A DNA stretch of 35,240 nucleotides from JADGGV01 sp035715725 (lineage in GTDB: Bacteria; Gemmatimonadota; Gemmatimonadetes; Longimicrobiales; RSA9). The notes under the pieces were generated by a model, which worked only from the letters and a program-made list of their open reading frames with translations, was not told where the DNA came from and did no database searches. The stretch covers positions 1 to 35,240 of the forward strand of contig DASTKT010000190.1 of assembly GCA_035715725.1 (NCBI GenBank). The letters run 5' to 3'. Numbering within the stretch: position 1 is the first letter of the stretch; the number at the start of each line of letters is the position of its first letter. Positions 33,205 to 35,240 of the stretch are shown here, one piece after another. The position numbers and the translations under genes were made by a program.

Positions 33205-33390
33205 CTTCCTGCGCTCAAACCGATCCATAGACGCCGGGCCGCTCCCACCCGCGCCGGATCCTTTTATTGCCGGGCTCGTAGCCGCCTCGGCGACGCGCCG
33301 CCCGCCCGACCCGTGTCGTGGCGGCCGGCGTCCGTTGTCTCTGTGCCTGGGAGCTGCCCGTGCCGGAGCGCCACCCTCTTCCTCGGGACC

Positions 33391-34779
33391 GTGGGCCGTT
33401 CGCTGACGCTGTATCCCGGCTCGCCGGGTCGATACCAGGTGCTCCTCGACCTGGCGCGCGCGCTCGCCGCGACGCCGGCTCCGGCGGAGCTGTATCGCGT
33501 CGTGCACACCCACGTCGCCCGCGCGCTCCCGGCCCTCGACTTCGGCGTGTACACCGTGGACGCCGCCGGCGCGTTCCGGCCCGAGCTGCACGTCGGACCC
33601 GGCCCCGCCGAGCTGCTCCTGAGCGGCACGGACCTCGAGCACATCCGCGCCGGCGACTTCGTGATCCGCGCCATCCCGGGCGACCGCGTCGAGCTGCTGG
33701 CCGCGCTGCTGGCCGACGACGCGCTCCTCGGCTGCCTCGCCGTCCGTAACCGCGCGGCCCAACCGTTCGACGCCAGCGACGCCGACTTCCTGCTCGCGGT
33801 CGCGAGCCTCACCGCGGTGGCCCTCCAGAACGCCCGGCTCTTCGGTGACGCGCGCCGCCGGCAGGACGAGGCGGAGCTGCTCGAGCGGGTGGCGCGCGAC
33901 CTCGGCGCCTCCCTCGAGCTGACGGAGGTGGCATCCCGCGCGGCCGCGTGGGCGCAACGGCTCGCCGGCGCGCCGGCCGTGGTGTGGCTGGTGGATGGGA
34001 GGCGCATGCGCGCCGCGGTCACGGCCGGGGAGGCCGGCATCCGCGTCGGCGCCGAGCGGCCGATCCCGCCCGAGCTGGCCCCCCCCGGCCCGGTGCTGCA
34101 CCAGGAGGAGGAGAACGGCCACCCGGAGCTGCCGGACATGATCGTTCCGCTCGCCGCCGCCGGCGAGCTGATCGGCCTGCTCACGGTCGGCGTGCCCGGC
34201 GGCCCCCCCGTCGGCGCCGCGGCGCGAAGCCTCGTCGAGCGCCTGGGCACCCACGCCGCCGCGGCCCTCGAGAATGCGCGCCTGCACTCCGAGGTCCGGC
34301 GGCTCTCGCTCACCGACCCGCTCACCGGGCTGCCCAACCGCCGGCACCTCGATCTCATCCTGGAGATGGAGTTCGCCGCCGCCCAGCGCGGCCGCCCGCT
34401 CTGCTTCGTCCTCTTCGACCTTGACGCGTTCAAGGGCTACAACGACACCTACGGCCACCAGGCCGGGGACGCCGCCCTCGTCCGCTTCGCCGGCATCCTC
34501 CACGACGAGACCCGCGCCATGAACCTCGTCGCCCGCTACGGCGGCGAGGAGTTCGCCGCCGTCCTGTCCGAGACCTCCCGCGCCGGCGCCCTCGGCTACG
34601 CCGAGCGCGTCCGCCGCCGCCTCGAGCGCGAGCTCGAGGGCGCCCTCACGGTCAGTGTCGGCGTCGCCGTCTACGGCGACGGCATGGCGCTCCCCGCCGA
34701 CCTCGTCTCCGCCGCCGACGCCGCGCTCTACCGCGCCAAGCGCGCCGGCCGCAACCGCGTCATCGTCGCGAACAGCTAG
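33391..34779 (+). CDS. GAF-GAF-GGDEF diguanylate cyclase
   Basis: 462 aa from the GTG at 33391, making cyclic di-GMP. Layout: a first GAF-like domain (about 12-150), a second (about 155-300), then GGDEF (305-460) with LTDPLTGLPNRRHLD, FDLDAFKGYNDTYGHQAGD and RYGGEEF (GGEEF at 384-388), so catalysis looks intact. The inhibitory I-site reads RAMN (375-378) rather than RxxD, so product inhibition may be weak. No membrane segment is seen; it is probably cytoplasmic. The start is uncertain: the frame is open well upstream with GTG options near 33310 and 33341, but the promoter-like site at 33175-33204 lies inside the longest version. The A2 signal input is unknown. Confidence 0.88.
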   Translation: MGRSLTLYPGSPGRYQVLLDLARALAATPAPAELYRVVHTHVARALPALDFGVYTVDAAGAFRPELHVGPGPAELLLSGTDLEHIRAGDFVIRAIPGDRVELLAALLADDALLGCLAVRNRAAQPFDASDADFLLAVASLTAVALQNARLFGDARRRQDEAELLERVARDLGASLELTEVASRAAAWAQRLAGAPAVVWLVDGRRMRAAVTAGEAGIRVGAERPIPPELAPPGPVLHQEEENGHPELPDMIVPLAAAGELIGLLTVGVPGGPPVGAAARSLVERLGTHAAAALENARLHSEVRRLSLTDPLTGLPNRRHLDLILEMEFAAAQRGRPLCFVLFDLDAFKGYNDTYGHQAGDAALVRFAGILHDETRAMNLVARYGGEEFAAVLSETSRAGALGYAERVRRRLERELEGALTVSVGVAVYGDGMALPADLVSAADAALYRAKRAGRNRVIVANS

Positions 34780-34799
34780 GCGGCGCCGGAGGCGCCGCC
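34779..34799 (+). terminator. Hairpin at the stop of the GGDEF gene
   Basis: GGCGGCGCC-GGA-GGCGCCGCC, a perfect 9-bp stem with a 3-base loop beginning at the last base of the stop codon. No T-tract follows, so termination strength is uncertain. Confidence 0.5.
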
Positions 34800-34817
34800 G
34801 CACGCCCGCGCAGCGGG

Positions 34818-34950
34818 CTGTCGCTCGCCGTTGGCTCGCGCACGTTTCCCTGTCGCCGCGCCTGCGGCGCGCCGCACGCTGACGCTGTCGCTCGCCTGCG
34901 GCTCGCGCACGCTCGCTCCGCGCGCTGTAGCGGCCTGCGGCCGCGAGACC
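34818..34950. repeat. Four REP-like imperfect repeats
   Basis: Units starting CTGT(C/A)GC at 34818, 34850, 34885 and 34925 (steps of 32, 35 and 40 bp) share a short palindrome around CCTGCGG or a variant and usually end CGCACG. A related copy in inverse orientation lies at 35191-35216 (GCTCGCCGCAGGCGAGC palindrome). No gene is visible in 34800-35240. Confidence 0.65.
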
Positions 34951-35027
34951 GGACACACCATCGGCTGGGCCGGCGGCCGGGTTGTCAGGCTGGAGCGTGG
35001 TGGCCGAGGTCGACGGCTGGTGAACGG

Positions 35028-35052
35028 ATTGGGTAGGGGTACGGGTACGAAT
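35028..35052. repeat. GGGTAC hexamer array, second locus
   Basis: GGGTAGGGGTACGGGTACGA... (35031-35052) repeats on the plus strand the array found on the minus strand at 22748-22801, but one 12-bp step shorter. Confidence 0.75.
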
Positions 35053-35190
35053 GCCGGAGCACGGGGAGCGGCGGCACCGCGCGGCCGCGTGAGGACGCCG
35101 GGCGGGACGCCCCCGCGGTCGCGCGTGAGGGCGCGGTCCCGCCCGCCCCGCACCTCGCGGCGCGCAGCGCCGCCACAGCCGCGCAGACGG

Positions 35191-35216
35191 CGTGCGCTCG
35201 CCGCAGGCGAGCGATA
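35191..35216 (-). repeat. Inverse copy of the REP-like unit
   Basis: On the minus strand TATCGCTCGCCTGCGGCGAG... matches the unit at 34885-34909 (TGTCGCTCGCCTGCGGCTCG...) closely, and continues with CGCACG. Opposed copies about 300 bp apart could pair into a large stem. Confidence 0.6.
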
Positions 35217-35240
35217 GGGAACCGTGCGCCGTCGAAGGCG

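Noticed and set aside
34818..34950. Possible CRISPR array
   Set aside because: Units are imperfect, spacing is irregular (32, 35, 40), the spacers are not distinct from the repeats, and no cas genes are present.
1..35240. Defence, phage, integron or secondary-metabolite system
   Set aside because: No nuclease/helicase, integrase, transposase, capsid, NRPS/PKS or similar gene was recognised on either strand.

Overview
This is a very GC-rich chromosomal window carrying 23 protein-coding genes, most of them housekeeping. I see no rRNA, tRNA, CRISPR array, transposase, phage or plasmid gene. Gene content fits a Gram-negative-type (diderm) bacterium: a beta-barrel outer-membrane protein, an alpha-2-macroglobulin/PBP1C pair, several lipoproteins and an L,D-transpeptidase. 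Heme is made through the coproheme-decarboxylase enzyme HemQ. Promoter-like motifs have the form TAnnTT followed by G or C, which resembles the -7 element of Bacteroidetes. Together these suggest Gemmatimonadota or a related FCB-side lineage. That placement is an inference and was not computed.

Layout. Positions 1-8177 (minus strand): PBP1C (cut by the window edge), alpha-2-macroglobulin and a small lipoprotein. Positions 8178-13193 (plus): endonuclease III, a repeat-rich gap, then hemQ-hemE-hemY and a second small lipoprotein that appears to be a paralogue of the first. Positions 13361-16796 (plus): a secreted M20 amidohydrolase, a dienelactone-hydrolase-like protein, and a LysM protein with a VanY/M15-like motif, closed by a strong hairpin. 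Positions 17020-19898 (plus): a CysA/SseA-type sulfurtransferase, a SufU/IscU-type Fe-S scaffold and an outer-membrane beta-barrel. Positions 20213-22730 (minus): an L,D-transpeptidase lipoprotein and IspH. Positions 22929-26557 (plus): an M42 aminopeptidase, a KynB-type cyclase, an unrecognised protein, a GAF protein of the free-methionine-sulfoxide-reductase type and an MBL-fold hydrolase. Positions 26581-33031 (plus): glycolate oxidase glcD-glcE-glcF, a CPG2-type M20 peptidase and a GNAT-like protein, tightly packed and partly overlapping. Positions 33391-34779 (plus): a GAF-GAF-GGDEF diguanylate cyclase, followed by a repeat-filled gap to the window end.

How genes work together. PBP1C and alpha-2-macroglobulin are translationally coupled and probably form a periplasmic repair and protease-trapping pair. 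HemE, HemY and HemQ cover the uroporphyrinogen, oxidase and decarboxylase steps of the coproporphyrin-dependent heme route; ferrochelatase is not in the window. GlcDEF would oxidise glycolate (or a related 2-hydroxy acid) to the 2-oxo acid. The sulfurtransferase and SufU are adjacent and may both serve sulfur transfer.

The least ordinary material is between genes: a dispersed 45-bp repeat with an inverted arm, a CAGAG-type inverted repeat, degenerate GGGTAC-like hexamer arrays at several loci, short tandem repeats, and a common TAnnTT promoter-like motif with possible leaderless starts. I found no convincing undescribed defence, mobile or biosynthetic system.
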